In this document: positions 25,588-33,548 of the stretch, one piece after another | Position numbering within the stretch: the stretch's first letter is position 1 | Layout: every line of letters begins with the position of its first letter | Assembly: GCA_964342855.1 (NCBI GenBank) | Contig: CAYFIB010000014.1 | Span: 1-64,000 of the forward strand | Length of the DNA stretch: 64,000 nt | Source of the DNA: JBCBJX01 sp964342855 | GTDB taxonomy: Bacteria > Pseudomonadota > Alphaproteobacteria > Caulobacterales > Parvularculaceae | Direction: 5' to 3' | Position numbers and translations under genes: made by a program | The notes under the pieces: generated by a model | Database searches by the model: none | Seen by the model: only the letters and a program-made list of their open reading frames with translations | Told to the model about the DNA's origin: nothing

Positions 25588-26526
25588 ATGAACGACGATG
25601 CGATTGAGACAGGCGCCCCGACGCCCCGACGCGACGCCGGACGCCGCAAGGCGATCGACATCGTCGAGCCGGAACGACAGGCCACGCCCCTCGTCTTCGC
25701 CTCCCCGCATTCGGGCCGTAACTACCCGCACGATCTGATCGCGGCGACGCGGCTTCAGCCGACCCAGCTCCGCCGCTCCGAGGACGCCTATGTCGATCTC
25801 CTGATCGGCCCGTCGGCGAGCGCGATCAGCGCGCCGTTTCTGAAGGCGCTCTTCCCGCGCACCTATGTGGACGTGAACCGAGACGCTCGCGAACTCGACC
25901 CGTCGATGTTTGAAGACGCGCTGCCCGCCGACGTCGATGCGCGCTCGGCGCGCGTGGCCGCGGGGCTCGGCGCCATCGCCCGCGTCGTCGCTGACGGCGA
26001 CGCGATTTATGCGCGCAAGCTCACGTACTCGGACGCTCGCCGCCGCCTTCAGACCTGTTACGCCCCCTATCACGCCGCCCTGCGACAGCTTATCGACCGC
26101 TCGCTCGCGCGGTTCGGAACGGCGCTGCTTATCGACTGGCACTCCATGCCGTCCGCCGGCCTGCCGCGGCGGCGGGCCTCGGATTTCGGGCCGGATATCA
26201 TCATCGGCGACCGCTTCGGCGCATCCGCAGCGCCGATCTGGGTCGACGCCGTTGAAGCCGCGTTTCAGGAAATCGGTTTTAACACCGTCCGCAATGCGCC
26301 CTATGCGGGCGGCTTCGTCGCCAATGCGTACGGGCGCCCCTCCGCCGGCGTTCATGTGGTCCAGATCGAGATCAACCGCGCGCTCTACCTCGATGAGCAC
26401 GCCGTCGCGCCTTCCGAGCGCTTCGACACCTTGCGTCACGCGTTGTCGGGCGTGGTGAAACGCGTCGCGCGCGATGCGGACGACCTCGCCGCCGCCTTGA
26501 ACGTCCGCCTGTCCGCGGCGGAATAG
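25588..26526 (+). CDS. N-formylglutamate amidohydrolase
   Basis: A 312-residue zinc hydrolase of the HutG/FGase family, which releases formate from N-formylglutamate in histidine degradation. Family blocks are FASPHSGRNYP near residue 33-43, FPRTYVDVNRDARELDPSMF, ALLIDWHSMPS, and the C-terminal GVHVVQIEINRALYLDE. The start at 25588 is chosen because the preceding in-frame sequence has no homologous character. No other hut genes are nearby, so the physiological substrate may differ from the classical one. Confidence 0.85.
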   Translation: MNDDAIETGAPTPRRDAGRRKAIDIVEPERQATPLVFASPHSGRNYPHDLIAATRLQPTQLRRSEDAYVDLLIGPSASAISAPFLKALFPRTYVDVNRDARELDPSMFEDALPADVDARSARVAAGLGAIARVVADGDAIYARKLTYSDARRRLQTCYAPYHAALRQLIDRSLARFGTALLIDWHSMPSAGLPRRRASDFGPDIIIGDRFGASAAPIWVDAVEAAFQEIGFNTVRNAPYAGGFVANAYGRPSAGVHVVQIEINRALYLDEHAVAPSERFDTLRHALSGVVKRVARDADDLAAALNVRLSAAE

Positions 26527-26625
26527 CGGCGCGGCCCGCCAGGCCATCGTCTTCTCGACGTTCCTGTTCAGCGCCCATTTTCGCGCATTGGCGCGAGCCG
26601 TCAGCGCCTGCTAGACCGCGCGAAC

Positions 26626-26731
26626 AAAAAAAAGGCCGCGGACGAACCGCGGCCTAGAGTTCTAGGGAGGAAACGCCCGTAAGGGCATGACGACGAAGTC
26701 GTCTTGATCAAGCTAGGACGGATTTTGGTGC
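26626..26731 (-). ncRNA. candidate small RNA with intrinsic terminator and exposed anti-Shine-Dalgarno
   Basis: On the minus strand an 8-bp GC stem GGCCGCGG/CCGCGGCC with a 5-base loop (26634-26654) is followed by eight T residues, a textbook intrinsic terminator. No minus-strand gene lies upstream of it, so the transcript must begin within the intergenic region. Small hairpins precede the terminator (CCTAG/CTAGG, GCCC/GGGC, GACGAC/GTCGTC), with an unpaired TTTCCTCC between two of them. A possible promoter is TTAGCA (26760-26765) and TAATAT (26738-26743), 16 bases apart. The start of transcription is approximate and the target mRNAs are unknown. Confidence 0.5.
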
Positions 26732-26815
26732 GGCGCAATATTATTTTGCAGCGCAGCACTGCTAAAAATGCAGTAGGCCCGAAAACCGGGCGCCGCCGCG
26801 CGGAAAGAGCGAGAA

Positions 26816-28036
26816 ATGACCGAAAAAGAAGCCCTGGACCCCACCGTCGCGCAGGACGCTGAAGCCGCGACGCCGACGGCGAAAACCGGGACCTGGAGCA
26901 AAATCGGCGCGGGCGTGCGCCGCCTGACGAAAGCGAAGCAGAAGTTTCCGATGCCCAATCCGCAGAGCGGTCTGAAAATCGTCATCGCCACTGACGCCTG
27001 GAAGCCCCAGCTGAACGGCGTCGTCCGCACGCTCGACACGCTCGGAAAAATTCTCACCGGGCTCGGCAACGAGGTCCTCTACATCACCCCGCAGGACTTC
27101 AACACGATCCCGATGCCGACCTATCCGGACATCAAGCTCGCCGTCCTTCCGAACCGGAAGGTCGCCAAGATGATCAACGACTTCAAACCGGACGCGATCC
27201 ATATCGCGACCGAAGGCACCATCGGCCGCGCGGCGCGTCGCTTCTGCCTGCGCCGCGGCTACCCGTTCACGACCTCCTTCCACACCCGGTTCGCCGAATA
27301 CGTCCACGAGCGCTTCAACACGCCGATTTCCTGGGGCTATGCGGTCCTGAAGGACTTCCACAAATACGGCGAGGCGCTAATGGTCGCGACGCCGGGCATG
27401 AAAGAAGAGCTGGAAGGTCTTGGCTTTGAAAATCTGAAGCTCTGGGCCCGCGGCGTCGACACCAACGTCTTCACGCCGGGCGACCGCTCCTTCCTCGACC
27501 ACCTGCCGCGACCGATTTTCCTTTATGTCGGCCGCATCGCCGTCGAGAAGTCGATCGAGGACTTTCTCGATCTCGATCTGCCGGGCACGAAGCTCATCGT
27601 CGGCGACGGCCCGCAGACTGAAGAGCTGAAGAAGAAGTACACGGACGCCGTCTTCACGGGGCCGATGTTCGGCGACGATCTCGTCAAACACTACGCCGCC
27701 TCGGACGTCTTCGTCTTCCCGTCGCGCACGGACACCTTCGGCCTCGTGAACGTCGAAGCGCTCGCCAGCGGCGTGCCCGTCGCCGCGTACCCGGTCCGCG
27801 GGCCGGTCGACATCCTGAAGGACGCGCCCGCCGGCTGCGGCGCCCTTGATGACGACCTCGGCGCGGCGTGCATGCGTGCGTATGAGAACCGCAACCCCGA
27901 GGAATGTCGCGCCCACGCGCAGAAATTCTCGTGGGAGGCGGGCGCCCGCCAATTCATCGCCAACCTCGAAATTCCTGGCTTTGACGAGGAGTTCTGGCTG
28001 AGTTCGGCGAAAATGATCGACTGGGAACCGATCTGA
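26816..28036 (+). CDS. GT4-family glycosyltransferase (alpha-mannosyltransferase-like)
   Basis: A 406-residue GT-B glycosyltransferase. The first 45 residues are a charged, probably disordered extension. The fold then starts with KIVIATDAWKPQLNGVVRTLDTLG, which resembles GDP-mannose-dependent lipid mannosyltransferases. TSFHTRFAEYVHERF, FLYVGRIAVEKSIEDFL, VGDGPQTEEL and FPSRTDTFGLVNVEALASGVPVAAYP (donor-nucleotide and EX7E region) follow. It may glycosylate a membrane lipid; donor and acceptor are not determined. It stands alone downstream of the candidate sRNA. Confidence 0.87.
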   Translation: MTEKEALDPTVAQDAEAATPTAKTGTWSKIGAGVRRLTKAKQKFPMPNPQSGLKIVIATDAWKPQLNGVVRTLDTLGKILTGLGNEVLYITPQDFNTIPMPTYPDIKLAVLPNRKVAKMINDFKPDAIHIATEGTIGRAARRFCLRRGYPFTTSFHTRFAEYVHERFNTPISWGYAVLKDFHKYGEALMVATPGMKEELEGLGFENLKLWARGVDTNVFTPGDRSFLDHLPRPIFLYVGRIAVEKSIEDFLDLDLPGTKLIVGDGPQTEELKKKYTDAVFTGPMFGDDLVKHYAASDVFVFPSRTDTFGLVNVEALASGVPVAAYPVRGPVDILKDAPAGCGALDDDLGAACMRAYENRNPEECRAHAQKFSWEAGARQFIANLEIPGFDEEFWLSSAKMIDWEPI

Positions 28037-28242
28037 TCTGTCCCAATTCGGGAAGATCGTCCCTCAACGATCCTTGAACTGACACCGCTGAACGACTGTC
28101 CGACGACGACCGCACTTCGCGTTTCCCGCGTCATTGCGCCGTTTTCGCCCCTTTCAGGCGAACTGGCGCGTCGCTTGCTCCCTTTCCTTCCGAACGCGGA
28201 GGGGGCTCCGCCGACGTAAGGGAAGAAGAGCGAGGTCACATC
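28037..28242. other. intergenic region, nothing recognised
   Basis: About 205 bases between the glycosyltransferase and the XRE regulator. No RNA gene, terminator or conserved motif was recognised, apart from the AAGAAGAGCGAGG ribosome site just before the regulator. Confidence 0.4.
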
Positions 28243-28647
28243 ATGGCGAATCCCGTCGATTTACATGTTGGGCAGCGGCTGCGCCAACGGCGCTCGCTTC
28301 TCGGCATGACGCAACAGAAGCTGGCGGTCGCCGTCGGCATCAAGTTCCAGCAGATCCAGAAGTACGAAAGCGGCGCGAACCGCGTCTCCGCCTCGCGTCT
28401 GTTCGCGCTGGCGCAGGCGCTGGATGTTCCGGTGTCATACTTTTTTGAAGGCGCCGCCGTTGCGGCCGGTCAGACGCCGCGCATTCCGGGCGGCGACAGC
28501 GGGCTCGCGCCGGAAGTCCTGAACGAGCGCGAGACGATCGATCTCATCCGCGCCTACTATCAGCTTGAGGAGACGCCGCGCCGTCGCATCCTCGATCTGG
28601 TGAAGACCCTCGCCGGCGGCGAACAGGCCTTTTCGCAGGCCTCCTGA
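28243..28647 (+). CDS. XRE-family helix-turn-helix regulator
   Basis: A 134-residue protein with an N-terminal Cro/CI-type HTH (about residues 10-66: VGQRLRQRRSLLGMTQQKLAVAVGIKFQQIQKYESGANRVSASRLFALAQAL). A variable tail ends RRRILDLVKTLAGG. This architecture is widespread in alphaproteobacteria and includes regulators of cell-surface and symbiotic functions. No ligand-binding domain is present. The targets cannot be told from sequence. The gene precedes hisN on the same strand by about 50 bases. Confidence 0.87.
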   Translation: MANPVDLHVGQRLRQRRSLLGMTQQKLAVAVGIKFQQIQKYESGANRVSASRLFALAQALDVPVSYFFEGAAVAAGQTPRIPGGDSGLAPEVLNERETIDLIRAYYQLEETPRRRILDLVKTLAGGEQAFSQAS

Positions 28648-28697
28648 CAGCGGCGCGCGGCCTTGCGGCCGCCGCCGTTCGCGGGCACTGTTCCGGC

Positions 28698-29534
28698 ATG
28701 TCCGCTACTGCTACTGCACCTCATACTGATGAATTGACCGCGCTGATCGCGCGCCTCGCCGACGCCGCCCGCGCCGAGACGCTGCCGCGTTTTCGAACGG
28801 GCGCGCATGCGGACGACAAGAATTTCGGCGGCGATTTTGACCCGGTAACGGACGCCGACCGCGAAGGCGAACGCGCCATTCGCGTCGCCCTCGCCGACGC
28901 GCGCCCTCATGACGGCGTTCTGGGTGAAGAGTTTCCGGAGCTGAAAGGCGACACCGGCTATCGCTGGGTTCTCGATCCGGTTGACGGCACGCGCGCCTTC
29001 GTCTGCGGCCTGCCAAGCTGGACGACGCTGATCGGTCTTGAAAAAGACGGCGCGCCGGTTCTGGGTCTCATCGACCAACCTTATACGGACGAACGTTGGA
29101 TCGGCGGCTTCGGCGAGGCGTTTTTCATCCGCTCCGGCGAAAGGCGCGCCATCGAAACCAGCAAGGTCGACGATCTCGCCGCCGCGCGCATCGCCTGCAC
29201 GGACCCCCGCCCGGACGGTTATTTCACCATCGTGGAATCGCGCGCTTTCGCCGAGCTCTCCAACCGCGCCCGTATCGCCCGCTTCGGCTTTGACGCCTAC
29301 GCCTTCGCCATGCTCGCCATGGGCGAACACGACATCGTCGTCGATGCGCATCTGAAAGCGTGGGACGCAGCCGGCCCCATCGCCCTCATTGAAGCGGCGG
29401 GCGGCGTTGCAAGCGACTGGACCGGCGCGCCGTTCGGCTCCTCTCCGGGCGGGCGCATCGTGGCGAGCGCCAACGCCGCGCTCCACGAACAGGCCCTCGC
29501 CGTCCTTTCGCAAGCGCCTGAAACCGCCGCCTGA
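28698..29534 (+). CDS. hisN: histidinol-phosphate phosphatase, inositol monophosphatase type
   Basis: A 278-residue Mg-dependent phosphatase of the inositol monophosphatase superfamily. It shows the metal-binding motifs GEEFPE and WVLDPVDGTRAFVCGLPSWTTLIGL, and the C-terminal WDAAGPIALIEAAGG. The FVCGLP-WTTLIGL pattern is the one seen in HisN-type histidinol phosphatases rather than SuhB. It would catalyse the penultimate step of histidine synthesis. It is free-standing, as is common for hisN. A second superfamily member, closer to SuhB, lies at 41672. Confidence 0.87.
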   Translation: MSATATAPHTDELTALIARLADAARAETLPRFRTGAHADDKNFGGDFDPVTDADREGERAIRVALADARPHDGVLGEEFPELKGDTGYRWVLDPVDGTRAFVCGLPSWTTLIGLEKDGAPVLGLIDQPYTDERWIGGFGEAFFIRSGERRAIETSKVDDLAAARIACTDPRPDGYFTIVESRAFAELSNRARIARFGFDAYAFAMLAMGEHDIVVDAHLKAWDAAGPIALIEAAGGVASDWTGAPFGSSPGGRIVASANAALHEQALAVLSQAPETAA

Positions 29535-29600
29535 TTTTCCCGCGAACCATTTCCGCGGCGCCGCCGACTATCCTGTCAGAGCGACCGAAAGGCGGCCGGC

Positions 29601-30146
29601 GTGAGCCAGCAACAACGTGTTTATGACGAACTGCTCGTGCTGCTCGCCCGCGAGGGCGACCGCCGCGCCGGGGAGCGTCTCGCCGCGCGCTGGCGACCGC
29701 GCCTGCTTCGCACGGCGCGCCGGCTGTTGCGCGACGCCGACCTTGCTGAGGATGCGGTGCAAGAGGCCTGGGCGGGCGTCTGGAAAGGCCTGCGAAAGCT
29801 CAACGACCCGTCGCGATTTCCCGCCTGGGCGTTCGGTATTCTGCACCGCAAATGCGCCGACCGAATTCGCCTCGCCGAACGTTTGAGAGCGCGCGAGACC
29901 GAGCTCGATGCGGCCCCGACGCCAGCGACGCGAACGGACGAACGCGCCCTCGCTATTCGACAGGCCTTCGAGCAATTGGACGAGACCGTCCGACCGACCG
30001 CGCTCCTCTATTACGGCGAAGGGCTGACCGTCGCCGAGATCGCGCTCGCCACCGGCGTTCCGGCGGGGACGGTCAAGTCCCGCCTGTTCGCCGCCCGACT
30101 GAAACTGAAATCCCTTCTGAAAGGAGACGATGATGACGAAGTTTGA
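29601..30146 (+). CDS. ECF-type RNA polymerase sigma factor
   Basis: A 181-residue extracytoplasmic-function sigma factor. Region 2 is visible as LLRDADLAEDAVQEAWAGVWKGLRKLNDPSRFPAWAFGILHRKCADRIR (about 48-96). Region 4 is ALLYYGEGLTVAEIALATGVPAGTVKSRLFAARLKLK near the C-terminus. Its last codons overlap the start of the small membrane protein gene at 30130, so the two are coupled. No zinc-type anti-sigma factor is adjacent; the overlapping partner may take that role. The promoter set it controls is unknown. Confidence 0.92.
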   Translation: MSQQQRVYDELLVLLAREGDRRAGERLAARWRPRLLRTARRLLRDADLAEDAVQEAWAGVWKGLRKLNDPSRFPAWAFGILHRKCADRIRLAERLRARETELDAAPTPATRTDERALAIRQAFEQLDETVRPTALLYYGEGLTVAEIALATGVPAGTVKSRLFAARLKLKSLLKGDDDDEV

Positions 30147-30504
30147 CGACAATCTGCGCCGCGCTCTTGATGCGGACGATGAAGCCTTCCTGCGCGATCT
30201 GGAAGACGGTCGCGGACTGTTCACCCAAATGTGGTCGACATTCCGTGGACCGATGGCGGGCTGGACCGTGTTCAGTTTCCTCATGATTCTGATCGCCACC
30301 GGCTTCGGCCTTCTGGGCGCCTATAAGATCGTGACCACGAATGAGATCGTCCCGCTGGTACGATGGACGGCGGCCGCCGCCGCCGCCTGGGCCGTGCAGG
30401 TCGCGCTGAAGCAATGGGTCTACGACCGCATGAACACGCTCTCGATCCTCAGAGAGTTGAAGAAAATCGAGTTGAGGATTGCTCGGATCGAGGATCGCGG
30501 CTGA
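30130..30504 (+). CDS. DUF6768-like membrane protein coupled to the sigma factor
   Basis: A 124-residue protein with an acidic N-terminal cytoplasmic segment (DNLRRALDADDEAFLRDLEDGRG). Two hydrophobic segments follow near residues 45-70 and 78-97, then a C-terminal helix ELKKIELRIARIEDRG with heptad character. The pattern matches the DUF6768 family that accompanies ECF sigma factors in several alphaproteobacteria. The AAAGGAG site for this gene lies within the sigma-factor coding sequence and the genes overlap by 17 bases. A role as a membrane-bound regulator of the sigma factor is plausible but is inference only. Confidence 0.78.
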   Translation: MMTKFDDNLRRALDADDEAFLRDLEDGRGLFTQMWSTFRGPMAGWTVFSFLMILIATGFGLLGAYKIVTTNEIVPLVRWTAAAAAAWAVQVALKQWVYDRMNTLSILRELKKIELRIARIEDRG

Positions 30505-30506
30505 AC

Positions 30507-31448
30507 TCAGTTCACGGGCAGCGCGCGGGCCGTCAGGCGGTCGAACGCCGCCCAGAACTGATCGCGATAGACGTCCGCCTCGACAAGGATTTCGTGGCGG
30601 GCGCCGTCGATCAGAACATAGTCCGCATTCGGCGCCGCAGCGGCGACGCCTTCATGGTCCGAGCCGTCGACGACCGTCTCGCCGCTGGCGGAGACGACCA
30701 GAATGGGCGTCTCAACCAAGGCGAGGCGCGGCTTCAGCGCCTCGCCGGCCTCGATCGCCGCTTTCAGCCAGGCGTTGGTCGGGCTTTTCAGCACGCAATA
30801 TGGTTCCGCCGCTTGAAGCGCCTTGAACTGGTCGTACCGCGCCCAATCGCTCGTGAACGGATTGTCGTCGAATATGGGCGCATGTGGCGAGCGCCCCGGA
30901 ATGCCCTTGGCTCCGAGCCCGAGAGCGCACAGAGCGCTCGCCAGAAAGCGGGCGCCGGACAGGGCGACGCCGGGCTTCAGCACGCGCGTCATCGGCGACG
31001 ACACGGCGACAGCGGCGGGATCGACCGCGCCTATCGCCAGCGCGTGCAGGGTCACCATCCCGCCCATTGAGTGCGCCATCAGGAGGAGCGGCTTGCCGGG
31101 CGCGAGCGCGCGCGCCTCTTCCGCCACCGCAGCTAGGTCCTCTGCATACGTGTCGAAGCTCTCAATATAGCTGAGCGCCGGGTCTTCGATGACGCGCGAG
31201 GAAAGCCCCTGCCCGCGCGTGTCGTAGAGGACGACGGAGAAACCGCGTGCGCGGAGGGACTCCGCCGTCTCGAAATACTTCTCGATGAATTCGTTCCAGC
31301 CCGTCGAGACGACGACGACGCCGCGCGGCGCCTCGGTCGGAATGAGCGCGAGTCGCAACCGCGCGCCGTCCGGCCGCTCCAGCAGATGAAGACGCGCGCC
31401 TTCTGGAACCTCCGTCCCCGACGCGACGACCCAGCGATCCTGTTTCAT
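30507..31448 (-). CDS. alpha/beta hydrolase, monoacylglycerol-lipase type
   Basis: A 313-residue serine hydrolase. The nucleophile elbow is AHSMGGM (serine near residue 123), the aspartate lies around VVDGSDHEG, and the histidine is in DGARHEIL. The oxyanion region STGWNEFIEKYFETAESL and LYDTRGQGLSSR match lysophospholipase/monoglyceride lipase relatives. The start at 31448 is preferred because it overlaps the stop of the SCP2 gene by 4 bases (ATGA). Substrate is likely a lipid ester. Confidence 0.85.
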   Translation of the reverse strand: MKQDRWVVASGTEVPEGARLHLLERPDGARLRLALIPTEAPRGVVVVSTGWNEFIEKYFETAESLRARGFSVVLYDTRGQGLSSRVIEDPALSYIESFDTYAEDLAAVAEEARALAPGKPLLLMAHSMGGMVTLHALAIGAVDPAAVAVSSPMTRVLKPGVALSGARFLASALCALGLGAKGIPGRSPHAPIFDDNPFTSDWARYDQFKALQAAEPYCVLKSPTNAWLKAAIEAGEALKPRLALVETPILVVSASGETVVDGSDHEGVAAAAPNADYVLIDGARHEILVEADVYRDQFWAAFDRLTARALPVN

Positions 31449-31765
31449 GGTTTTGCGAGCTCCATTCGCGCCATGAGACTGAGATCCCCGGCGATCTGCA
31501 GACGCCCGGCGGTGTAGGCGGCGAGAAGACCGCGCGCGCCCGTCAGCACCCGCAGAAGGGTTTCTTCGTCGGCGTGCCAGGCGCAATCCGCTTTCGCGGC
31601 GGCGTCGGCCGGCGGTTCAGAAATGGCGGGAGGGTCTGAACGCCCGTCCACGGCGAGGATCGGCGTACGCTTATCGCGGTCGACAAGATGGAGGACGCCG
31701 TCAAACGGGATCGAGAACGCCGCCTGAGCGGCGTTCTCCAATTTCGAAGCGGACGCTTCGGTCAA
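31445..31765 (-). CDS. SCP2 sterol-binding domain protein
   Basis: A 106-residue protein that is almost entirely one SCP2-like lipid-binding domain. It includes FDGVLHLVDRDKRTPILAVDG, the DCAWHADEETLLRVLTGARGLLAAYTAGRLQIAGD block and the final LSLMARM. Such domains bind hydrophobic ligands. Its stop overlaps the start of the alpha/beta hydrolase, implying a lipid-carrier plus esterase pair. The ligand is unknown. Confidence 0.82.
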   Translation of the reverse strand: MTEASASKLENAAQAAFSIPFDGVLHLVDRDKRTPILAVDGRSDPPAISEPPADAAAKADCAWHADEETLLRVLTGARGLLAAYTAGRLQIAGDLSLMARMELAKP

Positions 31766-31773
31766 GGCGCGAC

Positions 31774-32694
31774 CTATTCCAGAAGCGCCGCGTCAGGATC
31801 GATCGGCTTACGGAATTTCAGCGTCATGCGATCGCTTTCGCCAATGGCGGCGTATTTCGCCGGGTCGTAGTCATCCGGCGTCGCTTCGCCGCCGCGCGAA
31901 TTGCGCATGGTCGGCGGCAGCGTCCAGACGCCGAACGGGTGGTCGGCGGCGTCTTTCGGGTTCGCGTTGATGTCGGAACGCCCTTCAAGTTCGAAACCGG
32001 CCGCTTCGGCGAGGGCGATCACGTAGTCCTCGCGGACGTAACCCGACGCTGCGCGCGGGTCCTGCTCGCCCGTTTTCTGACGGTGCTCGACGACGCCCAG
32101 AACGCCGCCCGGCTTCAGCGCCGTGTAGAAATCGACAAAGGCTTTCTCCGCATAGCCGCCGCCCATCCAGTTGTGGACGTTACGGAACGATAGAACGAGA
32201 TCCGCCGAACCCGCCGGAGCGATGTCGCCCTTCTCCGAGGTAAAGATCGTCTGCGTGATCTCTCCGTACTCATCCGGCTTCTGAATGAAGTTCTCGTCGT
32301 AAGCTTTCAGGCTCCGTTGCACGAACGCGCTCTCAAGGCTCGGATCATATCCGGCTGCGATATACGCCCCGCCGCCCGCTTTCAGCGCCGGAGCGAGAAC
32401 CTTCGTGTACCAACCACCGCCCGGCCAGATTTCAACGACGGTCATGTCGGGCTCGAACCCGAAAAAGAGGAGCGTCTCCTTCGGGTGACGGAACACATCG
32501 CGATCAGCGCCTTCGCCGCGCCGCGGATCTGCGAGCACGTCGTCGAGGACCTCCGCCGCAGTCGGCGCCGCAGGGGCGGCTTCAGGCACCGGAGCGGCGG
32601 GCTCGGCGGGCGCCGGAGCGGGCGGCGTTTCTTCGGAGCCGCAGGCGGTGAGCAGAAATGCGGCGAGCGCCGCGGTTGCCAGTTCCAAGCGCAT
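31774..32694 (-). CDS. exported class I SAM-methyltransferase-fold lipoprotein
   Basis: A 306-residue protein. The start at 32694, behind a GGGAGG ribosome site, gives a lipoprotein signal peptide with lipobox LTAC followed by a proline/alanine-rich linker. The rest is a class I methyltransferase fold: VVEIWPGGGWYTKVLAP corresponds to SAM motif I, and LKPGGVLGVVEHRQK resembles the post-I strand region. Similar exported proteins occur in marine proteobacteria. Whether it truly uses SAM outside the cytoplasm is doubtful, so its activity is unknown. It is 9 bases downstream of the SCP2 gene on the same strand, probably one operon. Confidence 0.8.
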   Translation of the reverse strand: MRLELATAALAAFLLTACGSEETPPAPAPAEPAAPVPEAAPAAPTAAEVLDDVLADPRRGEGADRDVFRHPKETLLFFGFEPDMTVVEIWPGGGWYTKVLAPALKAGGGAYIAAGYDPSLESAFVQRSLKAYDENFIQKPDEYGEITQTIFTSEKGDIAPAGSADLVLSFRNVHNWMGGGYAEKAFVDFYTALKPGGVLGVVEHRQKTGEQDPRAASGYVREDYVIALAEAAGFELEGRSDINANPKDAADHPFGVWTLPPTMRNSRGGEATPDDYDPAKYAAIGESDRMTLKFRKPIDPDAALLE

Positions 32695-32784
32695 ATCAGG
32701 ATCCTCCCGGTGAAGCGTGTTCGCCCTCTCCGAAACCGCTAGCCGCATCAATCCCATTCGGCAACCGCAAGGCGCTCAAACCCT

Positions 32785-32812
32785 CTTGAACGCGAAAAAG
32801 ACGCCGCCATCT
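32785..32812 (+). promoter_or_regulatory. RpoH-type heat-shock promoter for Hsp20
   Basis: CTTGAA (32785-32790) and GCCATCTA (32805-32812) are separated by 14 bases. Both elements and the spacing fit the sigma-32 (RpoH) consensus CTTGAA with a CCATnT-type -10. Transcription would begin near 32820, leaving an untranslated leader of about 100 bases before the Hsp20 start. Confidence 0.6.
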
Positions 32813-32819
32813 AATTCTC

Positions 32820-32917
32820 GTGGGAGCCGAAAGGTCCCGCATCTCCCGGCGGCCGGCCCTCGTGGCGGACGTCGAAACATGAACGCAACCCTTGCTTGAT
32901 GAAGGAGGACGCTTCTT
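32820..32917 (+). promoter_or_regulatory. probable ROSE-type RNA thermometer
   Basis: The Hsp20 leader ends with CTTGCTT (32891-32897) followed by a 4-base loop and the Shine-Dalgarno AAGGAGG (32902-32908). The two strands pair as U-A, U-A, C-G, G-G, U-A, U-G and C-G. The unpaired G opposite a G in the ribosome-site strand is the signature of ROSE elements. These precede small heat-shock genes in alphaproteobacteria and melt at high temperature. Upstream hairpin GGGAGCC...GGCGGCCGGCC pairings are plausible. The full fold was not computed. Confidence 0.62.
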
Positions 32918-33373
32918 ATGCGCTCGTATGATCTGACCCCGCTTTACCGCTCCACCGTCGGCTTTGACCGCCTGTTCGACCTGCTCGACAGCGCGACGAA
33001 AGCAGACCAGGGCGGCGGATATCCCCCGTACAACATCGAACGCACCGGCGAGACCGATTACCGGATCACCCTTGCGGTCGCTGGCTTCTCGGAAGCCGAC
33101 CTCGATATCGAAGTGAAAGAAAACGCTCTCACGGTGAAAGGATCGCGCGCGGACGCCGCTGACGGCCGCTCGTTCCTGCACCAGGGCATCGCCGGGCGCG
33201 CCTTCGAGCGCCGCTTCCAGCTGGCCGAGCATGTGAAAGTCGCCGGCGCCTCGCTGGAGAACGGTCTTCTCAACGTCGACCTCGTGAAGGAAATCCCCGA
33301 GGAGGCGAAACCGCGGAAGATCGAGATCGCCCCGGCGGCGATGAGCGCGCAGGTGCTTCGCGCAGCCGAATAA
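32918..33373 (+). CDS. small heat-shock protein Hsp20 (IbpA-like)
   Basis: A 151-residue holdase chaperone. It begins MRSYDLTPLYRSTVGFDRLFDLLD, as in IbpA homologues. The alpha-crystallin domain (about 40-130) includes YRITLAVAGFSEADLDIEVKENALTVKG and GASLENGLLNVDLVKEIPE. The C-terminal KIEI motif is the I-X-I anchor for oligomer assembly. Its regulatory region shows a heat-shock promoter and a ROSE-like leader, and a strong terminator follows. It would bind unfolding proteins during heat stress. Confidence 0.94.
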   Translation: MRSYDLTPLYRSTVGFDRLFDLLDSATKADQGGGYPPYNIERTGETDYRITLAVAGFSEADLDIEVKENALTVKGSRADAADGRSFLHQGIAGRAFERRFQLAEHVKVAGASLENGLLNVDLVKEIPEEAKPRKIEIAPAAMSAQVLRAAE

Positions 33374-33430
33374 CGGCTTGTCGCCCGGCGCGGCGGTTCC
33401 TCCCCCCAGACCATCGCGCCGGCAGCGGCC

Positions 33431-33473
33431 ATCGGGCGGCTTCCTTCACCGGGAGCCGCCCGATTACGTTTTT
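33431..33473 (+). terminator. intrinsic terminator of Hsp20
   Basis: A perfect 11-bp stem ATCGGGCGGCT/AGCCGCCCGAT with a 12-base loop is followed by TACGTTTTT. It lies 58 bases after the Hsp20 stop. Confidence 0.8.
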
Positions 33474-33548
33474 GTTAGGCGCTGACGCCTTTTCTGCCCT
33501 CGTTTCGGGCCGCATGCTGCCGCCCGTCAGTATCCGAGGGGGCGTTCC

